Assembly (NCBI RefSeq): GCF_003457605.1
Contig: NZ_QRAN01000001.1
Coordinates: forward strand, 124,642 to 188,641
Length of the DNA: 64,000 bases
Source: Seongchinamella sediminis
Lineage (GTDB): Bacteria; Pseudomonadota; Gammaproteobacteria; Pseudomonadales; Halieaceae
Reading direction: 5' to 3'
The notes under the pieces were generated by a model, which was given only the letters and a program-made list of their open reading frames with translations, ran no database searches and was not told the DNA's origin. The translations under genes and the position numbers were made by a program. Shown in pieces: positions 36,507 through 45,683 of the stretch; within the stretch, counting starts at the first letter, position 1; each line of letters starts with the position of its first letter.

Positions 36507-38090
36507 ATGAACACAAACTTTAAGCCTCTCGGCCTGGTCGCTGCTGTTGCAACTGCAACTGCCGGCTATGCTGGTGTAGCAAATGCACAGGACTACGCTG
36601 CTCGCACCGAGCTGGGTGACCTGGCGATTGTTCCTTACTACACAGTAATGGAAGGCTACGCCACTGGCGTAAACATCGTTAACACTGCCGACGAAACTCA
36701 GGTTATCAAGTTCCGTTTCCGCCGTGCTACCGACTCAATGGACGCACTGGACTTTAACGTGGTCCTGTCTCCCTACGACATGTACACCGGCTTCATCTCC
36801 ATGTCTGGCGACGACATCACCTGGACGTCTAACGACAACAGCTGTACCGCCCCTGCCTACAACGTGGGCGACAACAAGTTCGCGATGCCCGACATCTACC
36901 GCGAAGATGCGGAAACCGGCTACATCGAAATCATCAGCATGGGTTCTGTCGATGAAACAACCGGGTCGCAGGCGCTGGCAGTCGCTGCCAAGCACGACTC
37001 AACCGGCATGCCCGCCGACTGTGATGCGGTACGTGACAACTTCTTCGCTGGCGGTGTTTCCAACAGCAAGAAGGGTGTGGTTAGCTCTTCAGCCACTGTA
37101 GGCCCGAACATCGCCGTTGAAGGTGCGCCGCTGGCGACCACCAACTACGTTGCGTCTTCCGATTCGCTGAAAGTGTCCTTCTTTATCAAGTCGGACGCGA
37201 CCGGTACAGAATTCGGTGACAACGCGGTTCACATCGAAGGCTTCCTGGACACTCCGTCCATCACCAACCAGCAGACTGGTATCTTCTCCAACGACCTGCA
37301 GGGCTTCGACTACCCCGACCTGAACGGTGGCGCACCCACCAACCCGGCGTCTCGTGGCAAGTTCAATGCGCTGCGTGAAGCGCTGGCTGCCAGCAAGCTG
37401 GTTAACGACTGGTCCGCCAACGTGGCCGGTGACTTCAGCGTCGATACCGACTGGGTAGTCACTTACCCCGGTCAGTACGTGCAGCTGGACCTGGCTGCGT
37501 ACATTCCCATGACCATCTACGGTGCGGGTAATGAAGATCTGTGTCTGCGCGCGGGCGAGACTGCAGATCCTGAGCTTGGCGAAGTACCAAACTGTGACTT
37601 CCGTGACATCCCCGTCACTGCGTCCATCACTGTTTACGATCGTGAAGAGCAGGAAGTGACTGTGGAAGAAGGTGAACTGGTTGTATCTCCTTCGCCGCCG
37701 GTTATCACGCCCAAGATTACTCTGGATAACGAAGTGAACGTCATCCAGTGGGGCGGCGCGCCGGTACTGAATGCGCCTGTGGCCATCACTGGCCTGGACG
37801 TACCTGCCGGTGCCAGCTTCGGTTGGGCCTCTCTGGTAGGCTCACCGTCAGCTAACAACGACAGGCTGTGTGACTGGGATCTGGCGGCTCTGGCTCAGCT
37901 GGAAGATGATCCCGAGGCGAACGTAGATCCGTATGTTTGTGTTGAAGACCCTGCTCCCGTAGGCGATGTTGTGTTCACCAACACTGCTCCCGCAGTCGGT
38001 TTCGTAGCCTGGCAGCGTAACTTCGGTGCCAACCCGGATGCCAACTACGGTCGTATCGTAGAGCACAGCCGTTCGCAGCCTGCTTCCTAA
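36507..38090 (+). CDS. Abundant exported protein of unknown function
   Basis: A 527-aa secreted or cell-surface protein. The signal peptide (about residues 1-27) ends ANA before QDY. The mature protein is acidic, rich in Asp, Asn, Thr and Ala, low in Lys and Arg, and has no transmembrane segment or known catalytic motif. It contains several Cys (for example NSCTAPAYN, PADCDAV, PNCDFRD, DRLCDWD), so disulfides are possible. Codons are strongly biased to favoured forms, with lower GC at third positions than in neighbours, as in highly expressed genes. It has its own strong promoter and terminator. It may be a surface-layer or envelope protein or a type II secretion substrate; neither is shown. 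Confidence 0.75.
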   Translation: MNTNFKPLGLVAAVATATAGYAGVANAQDYAARTELGDLAIVPYYTVMEGYATGVNIVNTADETQVIKFRFRRATDSMDALDFNVVLSPYDMYTGFISMSGDDITWTSNDNSCTAPAYNVGDNKFAMPDIYREDAETGYIEIISMGSVDETTGSQALAVAAKHDSTGMPADCDAVRDNFFAGGVSNSKKGVVSSSATVGPNIAVEGAPLATTNYVASSDSLKVSFFIKSDATGTEFGDNAVHIEGFLDTPSITNQQTGIFSNDLQGFDYPDLNGGAPTNPASRGKFNALREALAASKLVNDWSANVAGDFSVDTDWVVTYPGQYVQLDLAAYIPMTIYGAGNEDLCLRAGETADPELGEVPNCDFRDIPVTASITVYDREEQEVTVEEGELVVSPSPPVITPKITLDNEVNVIQWGGAPVLNAPVAITGLDVPAGASFGWASLVGSPSANNDRLCDWDLAALAQLEDDPEANVDPYVCVEDPAPVGDVVFTNTAPAVGFVAWQRNFGANPDANYGRIVEHSRSQPAS

Positions 38091-38137
38091 GCTGCGTCCT
38101 CTGCTCCGTAAATACGGGTAGAAAAGCAAGACCAAAG

Positions 38138-38168
38138 GCCGGCACCTCAGGGTGTCGGCTTTTTTTTT
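38138..38168 (+). terminator. Intrinsic terminator of the exported protein gene
   Basis: GCCGGCACC pairs with GGTGTCGGC (nine pairs including one G-T) around a four-base loop, followed by nine T. It lies 48 bases after the stop. Confidence 0.85.
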
Positions 38169-38201
38169 GAATCTTTATCGATCAAGAGGATTTTCTTCGC
38201 C

Positions 38202-39104
38202 ATGAAGCGAGTGAACTTATTTCCCCTGGTTACAGCGGCGTTGTTGCTGTTCTGCCTGCCGGCTGCGGCAGAGACCACCGTGGTACGCGACGGCGATGTG
38301 TCCCTGAGCAGGGAGGAACTGGCCCACCGTGTGGATGGCTGGACCGGGCAAATGCGCGAGTCCGCCCTGGCTGACCCGGGTGACCGGCTGGAGCTGATCA
38401 ATATGGAAGTGGTCAACAAGAAACTGGCCCTGGCGGGGGCGGAGATTGTTGCGGCCGATCCTCAGTTGCGTTTGCAGCTTCAGAGCGTTGTCGAGCGTTT
38501 CCAGCGCGATATATTGCTGCGCCACCACCGCGACAATATGGACTACCCCGATTTCAGCAAGCTCGCCCGGGAGCAGTATGATCTGAACCCGCGCAAATAC
38601 GCGCTGATACCGGAGCGGCGTATGTCCTCCCATATCCTGTTCGCCTCACCCGTCGGCCAGCCCCGCGATGAGGTACTGGCACAGGCGGCCGAGGTGCTGG
38701 AGCAATTGCGCGCCGGGGCGGATTTCGAGGAAGCCGTTGCCGAGTATTCCGAAGAGCCGGGTGCCGCGGAGAAGAAGGGCAAGGTAGACCGGTGGATGAA
38801 ACTGGGTGAGAAGGGTATTTCCCCACCCTATAGCGAGGGTCTGTTCAATATTGGCGCCGTGGGCGAGTATTCCGACCTGGTGCAAACCCAGTTTGGGGTG
38901 CACATTATCCGCCTGGACGGTATCCAGGAGGAAAGTTTCAAACCCTTCGAGGAGGTCGCCGCGGAGATCGAGAAGCAGCTGCGCGATGAGTATACCGGTC
39001 TGGAAATGAAGGCCTTTGTTACCCGCTTCAATATGACTGACGAGGTGGAAATCGACCAGGCTGCCATCGACGAGATTCTGGCGCCCTACCAACAAGCGGA
39101 GTGA
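38202..39104 (+). CDS. Periplasmic parvulin-type peptidyl-prolyl isomerase
   Basis: A 300-aa exported PpiC-type isomerase. The signal peptide MKRVNLFPLVTAALLLFCLP ends at AAA before ETT. An N-terminal helical chaperone region (about 25-135) is followed by a parvulin domain at about 138-245: MSSHILFASPVG, then ADFEEAVAEYSEEPG and QTQFGVHIIRLDGIQ. The size and layout resemble periplasmic folding factors such as PrsA or PpiD-like proteins. The stop overlaps the following glycosyltransferase gene by three bases, linking it to the glycan cluster transcript. Its clients are unknown. Confidence 0.85.
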   Translation: MKRVNLFPLVTAALLLFCLPAAAETTVVRDGDVSLSREELAHRVDGWTGQMRESALADPGDRLELINMEVVNKKLALAGAEIVAADPQLRLQLQSVVERFQRDILLRHHRDNMDYPDFSKLAREQYDLNPRKYALIPERRMSSHILFASPVGQPRDEVLAQAAEVLEQLRAGADFEEAVAEYSEEPGAAEKKGKVDRWMKLGEKGISPPYSEGLFNIGAVGEYSDLVQTQFGVHIIRLDGIQEESFKPFEEVAAEIEKQLRDEYTGLEMKAFVTRFNMTDEVEIDQAAIDEILAPYQQAE

Positions 39105-40027
39105 CCGTCGCCGTTGATGTCGCCGTTCTCCTCTGTACCTACAACGGAGAGCGGCACCTGCACGAACAGCTGCGCTCGCTGGCCGCCCAGGTCGATGTTG
39201 GCTGCGAGCTCTGGGTCAGCGACGATGGCTCAAGCGATGCCACCCTGGGACTCATCCGCGGGCAGCAAACCGCGGGCGCAATCCGTTCGCTCAAACTGCT
39301 CGCTGGCGATGGCCAGGGCCACGCCGCTAACTTCCTGGGGCTGGCGGGGCGGGTGGAGAGCGCCAGCGACTACTACGCTTTCTGCGACCAGGACGATATC
39401 TGGGATGCGGACAAACTCACGCGGGCGGTCAGCTGGCTGCAAACCCAGCCGGCGATCGTGCCCGCGCTTTATTGTTCCCGCACCCGCTTTGTCGACGAAG
39501 CGGGCCGGCCTTGTGGCCAGTCCCCCCTGTTCCGCAGAACCCCGGCCTTCGCCAATGCCCTGGTGCAGAATATCGCCGGGGGCAATACCATGGTATTCAA
39601 CCGCGCGGCCCTGCACGTGCTGCAGCAGGCGGGGCAGGTGGATGTGACCAGCCACGACTGGTGGCTGTACCAGCTGCTGGCCGGCGCCGGCGCCAATATT
39701 TTTTATGATCCCCGGCCCGGCCTCAGCTACCGCCAGCACGCGCGCAATGTGATTGGCGCCAATACCGGGTGGGCGAGTCGCGTCCGCCGTTACCTCGGTG
39801 CCCTCGGCGGGCGCAACCGGGGCTGGAATGATCGCAACCTGCGGGCGCTGGCGGCCAATCCCCGCTTGTTGACCCCCGCCAGCCAGCGGCAGTTGCAGCT
39901 GTTCACCCAGTTGCGCGCCGGCAGCCTGTTACAGCGCTGGCGGGCGCTGCGCAGCGGCGGCTTTTACGCCCAGACGGTGAGCGGCAACATCGGGCTTTAT
40001 ATCGCCACATTGCTGCAGAAAATGTAG
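39101..40027 (+). CDS. GT2 family glycosyltransferase
   Basis: A 308-aa GT-A glycosyltransferase. VAVLLCTYNGERHLHEQL at about 7-24 and WVSDDGSSDATL at about 43-54 form the nucleotide-sugar site. FCDQDDIWDADKL near 94 carries the metal-binding Asp residues, and GGNTMVFNRAAL and DWWLYQLLAGAG follow. This resembles rhamnosyltransferase-like GT2 enzymes of surface polysaccharide clusters. The start is GTG 39101, overlapping the isomerase stop. It is the first gene of a roughly 10-kb cluster of glycosyl- and sulfotransferase-like genes. Confidence 0.87.
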   Translation: MTVAVDVAVLLCTYNGERHLHEQLRSLAAQVDVGCELWVSDDGSSDATLGLIRGQQTAGAIRSLKLLAGDGQGHAANFLGLAGRVESASDYYAFCDQDDIWDADKLTRAVSWLQTQPAIVPALYCSRTRFVDEAGRPCGQSPLFRRTPAFANALVQNIAGGNTMVFNRAALHVLQQAGQVDVTSHDWWLYQLLAGAGANIFYDPRPGLSYRQHARNVIGANTGWASRVRRYLGALGGRNRGWNDRNLRALAANPRLLTPASQRQLQLFTQLRAGSLLQRWRALRSGGFYAQTVSGNIGLYIATLLQKM

Positions 40028-40037
40028 CTGATTCACG

Positions 40038-40043
40038 TATAAT
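40038..40043 (+). promoter_or_regulatory. Possible -10 element in the 71-base gap
   Basis: A consensus TATAAT lies 56 bases before the 1186-aa gene. The -35 region is poor, so it is only a candidate secondary promoter. Confidence 0.3.
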
Positions 40044-40098
40044 GCGGCAGCATTTCCGCTGACTGCGAGCTCCAGACAACCGTTCCATCCAGGTTCCT

Positions 40099-43000
40099 AT
40101 GCCCGAATCCCGTAAACTTATCGTCGTGCTTGGCGCCCATCGTTCAGGCACCTCCCTCTGTGCCGCCGCAGTGGAGGCACTGGGCGCCGATGCCTGCCTG
40201 GGTGAGCACTACGCCAATGAGGAGAATCGCAAGGGCTTTTTCGAGCACCCGGCTATTGTCGACTTCAACAACCGCCTGCTCGCCGGACTGGGCGGCAGCT
40301 GGGACAACCCCTTGTTCGACGGTGCCGCCGCACTCGCCGGCCGCGAGCTGAGTGGCTGGCGGGCCGAGGCCCGGACCCTGATGGACCGTATTTATGGCGC
40401 GGCGGCGGTGGCGGTGCTCAAGGACCCGCGCATCTGTCAGCTGTTGCCCTTCTGGCAGCGCGTATTCGCTGATTGCGGCTACGCTGCCGAAAACCTGTGC
40501 TACCTGCATACGCTGCGAAACCCGGTGGAAGTGGCCCTGTCACAACAGCAGCGGGCGGAATCCAACCGGGACTTTTACGAGTTTGGCCGGCGCCTGCCAG
40601 AAGGGGCGGCGCTGTGGCTGTCGCTGACCGCCCAGTCGCTGCTGGCGAGCAGTGATTTGCCGGTTTACTACCTGGCCTACGAAGCGCTGCTGACCCGGCC
40701 GCAACAGGTGCTGCAGGCCCTGGCCGGCTTTACCGGACTGCAGCCGGAGCCCGCGGCGGCGGCAGAATTCTGCGACAGTTTCGTCGACCCGGCGCTGTAC
40801 CGCAGCAGCGCCACCGATGCCGCCCGCAGTGAGCTGGCCGAGCGCTTTCCCGAGCTGCTGGAGTTGTGGGGCTGCGTGCGCGAGCTGTCCGGCGAGGCGG
40901 CAAACCTGCAGGCCGTCATCGACCAGTGCCGCTGGATCTATGAGCGCGACGATACCCGCCAGCGTCTCAGAGACATCGTCACCCCCGCCTTTTCGCGGCT
41001 CAGTGACAGTACCCGGGAGAACCGCCTGGCGCTGACCCGGTCCACTGAAGTGCTGTCCGATTATGAGCGCCAGGTGGCGGAGCTCAAGGACAACAGCGAG
41101 CGCATGCAGCGGGAACACCAGCAGGTGCTCAGCCCGTTGCGCGAGGAAGTTTCCAGCCTGCAACAGGGCGCAACGGCCCTGCGCCAGCAACTGGGCGAGC
41201 AGGCCGCCGAAATTGCCCGCGTCTCCGCCGTTGCCGAGCAGAATCGGCTGGGGATGGTGGAACTCAATGAACAGCGCAGCCAGCTGGAGTCCGAGAAGCT
41301 GCAGCTGACCGGTGAGCGCGACCTCTACCTCGACCAGCGGGACGAGTTTATCGAGCGGGTCCGGCAGATGGAGAATTCCACCTCGTGGAAGCTCACCCGC
41401 CCCCTGCGCAGTATCAGTTTCCGGCTGCAGCGGCTGCGCGATTCGCTGGCCGGCAACTGGGTGCAGCTGCGGCTGAAGGCCATCCTGGTGTATCACCGCA
41501 TGAGCCTGCGCCACCCCGGTGTGGCCTGGATCATCCGGCGCCTGGTGCGGCCGGTTTTCCGCCTAGCCAACCGCCTGTTCGGCGTGACCCCGCGGGATAT
41601 GCACAGTCCCCACGATAGCGGCCTGTCGACGCCGATGCTCTACCAGCAGCGGGAGGCCAGCGACGACTTCGCCCCGCTGGTCAGCGTGATTGTGCCCAAC
41701 TACAACCACGCCGATTACCTCGAGTTGCGGCTGGAATCGATCTTTTCCCAGAGCTATGACAATTTCGAGGTGATCCTGCTGGATGACGCCTCCACCGATG
41801 CCAGCGCCGCGGTGCTGCGCAGGTTCCACCAGCGCTACCCGGACAAGTCGACCCTGGTGATCAACGAGGAGAACTCCGGAGGGGTATTCCACCAGTGGGA
41901 AAAGGGGCTCAACCTGGCCCGGGGGGATATCGTCTGGATCGCCGAGAGCGATGACTGGTGCACCGAGAACTTCCTCGCCACCCTGGTGCCCTGGTTCGAG
42001 AACGAGGCCATCATGCTGGCCTACGCCCGCACCGTGTTCATGGATGGCGAGGGCGAGCAGCAGATCTGGTCGATCAACGAGTACCTGCACGATATCGACC
42101 CCCAGCGCTGGAACCGGCCGATAGTCGCCACCGGGCCGCAGATTGTTCGCGAGGCCTTCGCGGTGAAGAACATTGTGCCCAACGTCAGCTCGGCTCTGTT
42201 CCGCACCCCCCGGCAGCTGGAAATTCTGGCCGACCCGGAGTGGCGGCGGATGAAAACCTGTGGCGACTGGGTGCTGTACCTGCACCTGCTGCGCGGCGGC
42301 ATGCTGGCCTACTCGCCCGAGGCCTGCAATTACTACCGCATTCACGGTGACAATACCTCGGTCAGTTCCTATTCCCAGGACGCTTTTTACCGCGAGCACG
42401 AACAGGTCGCGCTGACCGTGCAACAGTACTTTGATGTGCCGGATTCGGTATTCGAGACCCTGCGCGACAACCTCGAAATTCACTGGCGGGAAACCCGCGG
42501 TGAATACAGCGACCAGGCCCTCGAATCCTGCTACAGCCTGGCCCGGATCGCCGAGGGCAGGGCGCAGCGCGCGCCCAACCTGTTAATGGCCTCCTACGCC
42601 TTCTGTTCCGGCGGTGGCGAAACCTTCCCGGTGAGTCTTGCCAATATCATGAAAGGCAGCGGCTATAACGTGACCTACCTGGACTGCGACCGGGAGCCGC
42701 GGCTGGAAGGGGTCAGGAACCGGCTCCGTGGCGACATCCCCATCGTCTCCGACTTCAGCCAGCTGGAGCGCATCATCACCGATTTCGATATCCAGGTGAT
42801 TCACTCCCATCACGCCTGGATGGACAGCACCATCCTCGATATCCTGCCCGAGGATATTGAGTGCAAGACGGTGGTCACCCTGCACGGCATGTATGAGACC
42901 ATCAACGAGTACGACCTCAAGCCGATACTGCCGCGCCTGGTCAGGCGCAGTGCCCGCTTGATCTATGTGGCGGGAAAAAACCTCGATGCCATACGGCGCC

Positions 43001-43659
43001 ACAATCTGCTGGAGCACGCCCGGCTGGCGCGGATCGACAACGCCCTGGAACCGACCGACTTCGAGCCGCTGCAGCGCCGCGAGCTGGGTATTCCCGAGGA
43101 TGCATTCGTACTCACCCTGGTCAGCCGGGCGATGGAGGAGAAGGGCTGGCGCGAGGCTATCGAGATTATCGACCGGGTACGGGTCGACACCGGCAGGGAC
43201 GTGCATCTGCTGCTCGTTGGCGATGGCCCCGAGTATGACCGGCTGCAAGGCGAGGCTCTGCCGGCCCACGTGCACCTGGAGGGCTTCCAGCGTAATGTCA
43301 GCGCTTACTTCGCGGTGGCGGACCTGGGTTTCCTGCCCTCGAAGTTCCGCGGCGAGAGTTTCCCGCTGGTCATTATCGAGTGCCTGCAGACCGGGGTGCC
43401 GTTTTTGGCGACTGACCTGGGCGAAATCGCCCGTATGCTGACCGGCCCCGGGGGCATGGCCGGCGCCGTGGTGCCGCTGGATGGTGATACGATTGACATC
43501 GCAGCCATGGTCCAGCAGCTGGCGGCAGTGCTGACCGGGGAACAATACTACAGGGCGATGCAGGACGCGGTGCCCGGGGCGGCGCAGAAGTTCGATCCGG
43601 CTATTCTCGCCAGTAAACACGATGCCGCCTACCGGGCGGCGCTGCAAGTTACCGTCTAG
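40099..43659 (+). CDS. Sulfotransferase-GT2-GT4 fusion protein
   Basis: A 1186-aa multidomain protein. Residues about 1-270 form a sulfotransferase-like domain with the PAPS 5'-phosphosulfate loop in LGAHRSGTSLCAAAVEAL. A coiled-coil stretch follows at about 290-430, ending in STSWKLTRPLR, a motif often found after coiled coils in glycan enzymes. A GT2 domain begins at about 527 (VSVIVPNYNHADY, LLDDASTDASAAV, WIAESDDWC). A GT4 domain begins at about 829 (GGGETFPVSLANIM, LVSRAMEEKGWREAIEI, then RGESFPLVIIECLQTG with the E-x7-E pair). It may add and sulfate sugars on one glycan chain. No transmembrane segment is seen, so it is probably cytoplasmic. The glycan is unknown. Confidence 0.85.
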   Translation: MPESRKLIVVLGAHRSGTSLCAAAVEALGADACLGEHYANEENRKGFFEHPAIVDFNNRLLAGLGGSWDNPLFDGAAALAGRELSGWRAEARTLMDRIYGAAAVAVLKDPRICQLLPFWQRVFADCGYAAENLCYLHTLRNPVEVALSQQQRAESNRDFYEFGRRLPEGAALWLSLTAQSLLASSDLPVYYLAYEALLTRPQQVLQALAGFTGLQPEPAAAAEFCDSFVDPALYRSSATDAARSELAERFPELLELWGCVRELSGEAANLQAVIDQCRWIYERDDTRQRLRDIVTPAFSRLSDSTRENRLALTRSTEVLSDYERQVAELKDNSERMQREHQQVLSPLREEVSSLQQGATALRQQLGEQAAEIARVSAVAEQNRLGMVELNEQRSQLESEKLQLTGERDLYLDQRDEFIERVRQMENSTSWKLTRPLRSISFRLQRLRDSLAGNWVQLRLKAILVYHRMSLRHPGVAWIIRRLVRPVFRLANRLFGVTPRDMHSPHDSGLSTPMLYQQREASDDFAPLVSVIVPNYNHADYLELRLESIFSQSYDNFEVILLDDASTDASAAVLRRFHQRYPDKSTLVINEENSGGVFHQWEKGLNLARGDIVWIAESDDWCTENFLATLVPWFENEAIMLAYARTVFMDGEGEQQIWSINEYLHDIDPQRWNRPIVATGPQIVREAFAVKNIVPNVSSALFRTPRQLEILADPEWRRMKTCGDWVLYLHLLRGGMLAYSPEACNYYRIHGDNTSVSSYSQDAFYREHEQVALTVQQYFDVPDSVFETLRDNLEIHWRETRGEYSDQALESCYSLARIAEGRAQRAPNLLMASYAFCSGGGETFPVSLANIMKGSGYNVTYLDCDREPRLEGVRNRLRGDIPIVSDFSQLERIITDFDIQVIHSHHAWMDSTILDILPEDIECKTVVTLHGMYETINEYDLKPILPRLVRRSARLIYVAGKNLDAIRRHNLLEHARLARIDNALEPTDFEPLQRRELGIPEDAFVLTLVSRAMEEKGWREAIEIIDRVRVDTGRDVHLLLVGDGPEYDRLQGEALPAHVHLEGFQRNVSAYFAVADLGFLPSKFRGESFPLVIIECLQTGVPFLATDLGEIARMLTGPGGMAGAVVPLDGDTIDIAAMVQQLAAVLTGEQYYRAMQDAVPGAAQKFDPAILASKHDAAYRAALQVTV

Positions 43660-43697
43660 CACCCTGCGTGGGCCGGACGATTGAACAGAGAGACGTC

Positions 43698-45650
43698 ATG
43701 AAGAAGAAATTGTATCTGCATATCGGTATGGGCAAGACCGGTACCACTGCTCTGCAGAATTTCTTCTGGGAAAATCGCAAAGTGCTCGCCCGCCACGACG
43801 TGTGCTATCCCGAACACGGCCTGATGTCCAACGCCCATCACCTGCTGTCGCCCCATGTGCCGCGTTTCCTGGAGGACCAGTGGTCTTTCCAGGCCGTTGA
43901 TGAGTGGGCGCCTGAGCTGGTCAAGTCGCGGCAGAACAGGATTCTGCTGTCGTCGGAGCTGATGGCCTGGGCGGACGAGGCCAGTGCGCGCAAGTTTTGC
44001 GCCCAGGTCTCGGCACACTTTGACCTCAACGTGGTGGTGTACCTGCGCCGGCAGGACAACATCATCATGGCCAGCTACAACCAGCAGATCAAGGCTGGCC
44101 CCCAGCGCCGGCGGATTGACCTGATTTACCGCAAGCAGATCGAGCGCTTCGACTTCCCCCGGATCCTGGCGCCCTGGGCCGATTCCCTGGGACCGGGCAA
44201 ACTGATCGTGCGCCCCTACGAACGCCAGCAGTTCTACGGCGGCGATATCCGCCGGGACTTCATGAAGCAGGTGTTCAAGCTGGAGCTGGGAGAGGACTTC
44301 GCTCTCAGCAGCGCGAATTCCAACCCGCGGCTGTCGCTGGCGGCGGGGGAGTACAAACGCATGGTCAACTGCCTGGTGGACGATGCCGAACACAACCAGC
44401 GCTTCAACCAGGTGCTGATGGACTACTCGGCGGAGCAGGATGCCTCATCCACCAGCGTGTTTTCCAGCCAGTCGGTGCTGTCGCCGGAGCAGCGGCTGGA
44501 GATCATCGACGCCACCCGGGACGCGAACCAGTTTATCGCTCGCAAGTACCTGTCGCGCGCCGATGGCCGCCTGTTCGAGGAGCCGGAACCGGAAACGGAC
44601 CAGCCCTGGCAGGGGCTGGACCTGTCCGAGGAAAGCGCCGCCGGGATGACCGAGTATATCCGGGCCCGCGAGCCCCAGTTGCTGGATCACCTCGCCGGGC
44701 AGATCGAGCACTATCGCAATGCCCTGGCCTACCAGAAGCGCCATGCCGCCCGCATCCTGGCCCGCAGTGTGCTCGGTACCAGCGAGGCGGCACCGGTGTA
44801 CCGGGTGGAGTCCGGGGACGCCAGCCCGATTGTTATCGGCGGGGTCGGTGGCAGTGGCACCCGGCTGGTCATCAGCCTGCTGCGCAAAATGGGCGTGACC
44901 TTCGGCGGCGAGTTGAACGACTCACTGGACAACCTCTGGTTCAGCCTGCTGTTTGTCCGCCGCTCGATACTGCTGCAATCCGATGAGGAGCTGGACAAGC
45001 TGGCCTGGCTGTTTACCAACGCCATGCGCCACGGCGTGGAGCTGACCGATGAATTGCGCGGCCTGCTGGATACCGCCTGCGCGTGCGACCGCAGCCCGGT
45101 CATTCCCCGGGAACAACTGGTCCAGGCCCGGGAATCGCTGCTCGGGGCCCCCCTGAGGAACCGGCGCGATGAGCACTGGGGCTGGAAAGAGCCCAATTCC
45201 CACGTGTTGCTGCCCCAGCTGGATCGCTGCTTTCCGCAGATGAAGTTTGTCTACGTGATGCGCAATGGCCTCGATATGGCATTCAGCAACAACCACAACC
45301 AGCTGCAGTATTTCTGGGGCGACCTCATGCTGGAGGGCGATACCAGTCCCACGCCGCAGAACCTGCTGCGCTACTGGATTGCCGCCCACAAGCGCATGCA
45401 GGGCTTCCGCCAGCGCCTGGGTCACCGTCTCCATTTCCTCAGTTTTGACCGCCTGTGCCAGGACCCGGAAGGTGAACTGGAGGCGCTGCGCGAATTTGCC
45501 GGCATCCAGATCAGCCGGAAGGCGGTGACGGAACTGGCGGCGAACGTGTCGCCGCCGGCAACCATGGGCCGCTTCCGCAATCGCGACCTGTCCATTTTTG
45601 ACCCGGCCGATGTGGAGTTTGTCCGCCAGCTGGGTTTCGACGTCGAGTGA
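43698..45650 (+). CDS. Two-domain sulfotransferase-like protein
   Basis: A 650-aa protein starting at ATG 43698 (MKKKLYLHIGMGKTGTTALQ). The first domain (about 1-300) has the 5'-phosphosulfate loop HIGMGKTGTTALQ and the motif YERQQFYGGDIRRDFMKQV near 175. A second, unrelated-looking sulfotransferase domain begins near 375 with IVIGGVGGSGTRLVISLL and includes EEHWGWKEPNSH-like sequence (HWGWKEPNSHVLLPQLD) and YVMRNGLDMAFSNNHNQ. Two PAPS-binding loops in one chain suggest two sulfation activities or one inactive domain. It lies 38 bases after the fusion gene at 40099. The acceptor is unknown, probably a surface glycan. Confidence 0.82.
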   Translation: MKKKLYLHIGMGKTGTTALQNFFWENRKVLARHDVCYPEHGLMSNAHHLLSPHVPRFLEDQWSFQAVDEWAPELVKSRQNRILLSSELMAWADEASARKFCAQVSAHFDLNVVVYLRRQDNIIMASYNQQIKAGPQRRRIDLIYRKQIERFDFPRILAPWADSLGPGKLIVRPYERQQFYGGDIRRDFMKQVFKLELGEDFALSSANSNPRLSLAAGEYKRMVNCLVDDAEHNQRFNQVLMDYSAEQDASSTSVFSSQSVLSPEQRLEIIDATRDANQFIARKYLSRADGRLFEEPEPETDQPWQGLDLSEESAAGMTEYIRAREPQLLDHLAGQIEHYRNALAYQKRHAARILARSVLGTSEAAPVYRVESGDASPIVIGGVGGSGTRLVISLLRKMGVTFGGELNDSLDNLWFSLLFVRRSILLQSDEELDKLAWLFTNAMRHGVELTDELRGLLDTACACDRSPVIPREQLVQARESLLGAPLRNRRDEHWGWKEPNSHVLLPQLDRCFPQMKFVYVMRNGLDMAFSNNHNQLQYFWGDLMLEGDTSPTPQNLLRYWIAAHKRMQGFRQRLGHRLHFLSFDRLCQDPEGELEALREFAGIQISRKAVTELAANVSPPATMGRFRNRDLSIFDPADVEFVRQLGFDVE

Positions 45651-45683
45651 TTTTCCCCGGTACAGTGACAGGGGGCGTCGCGC

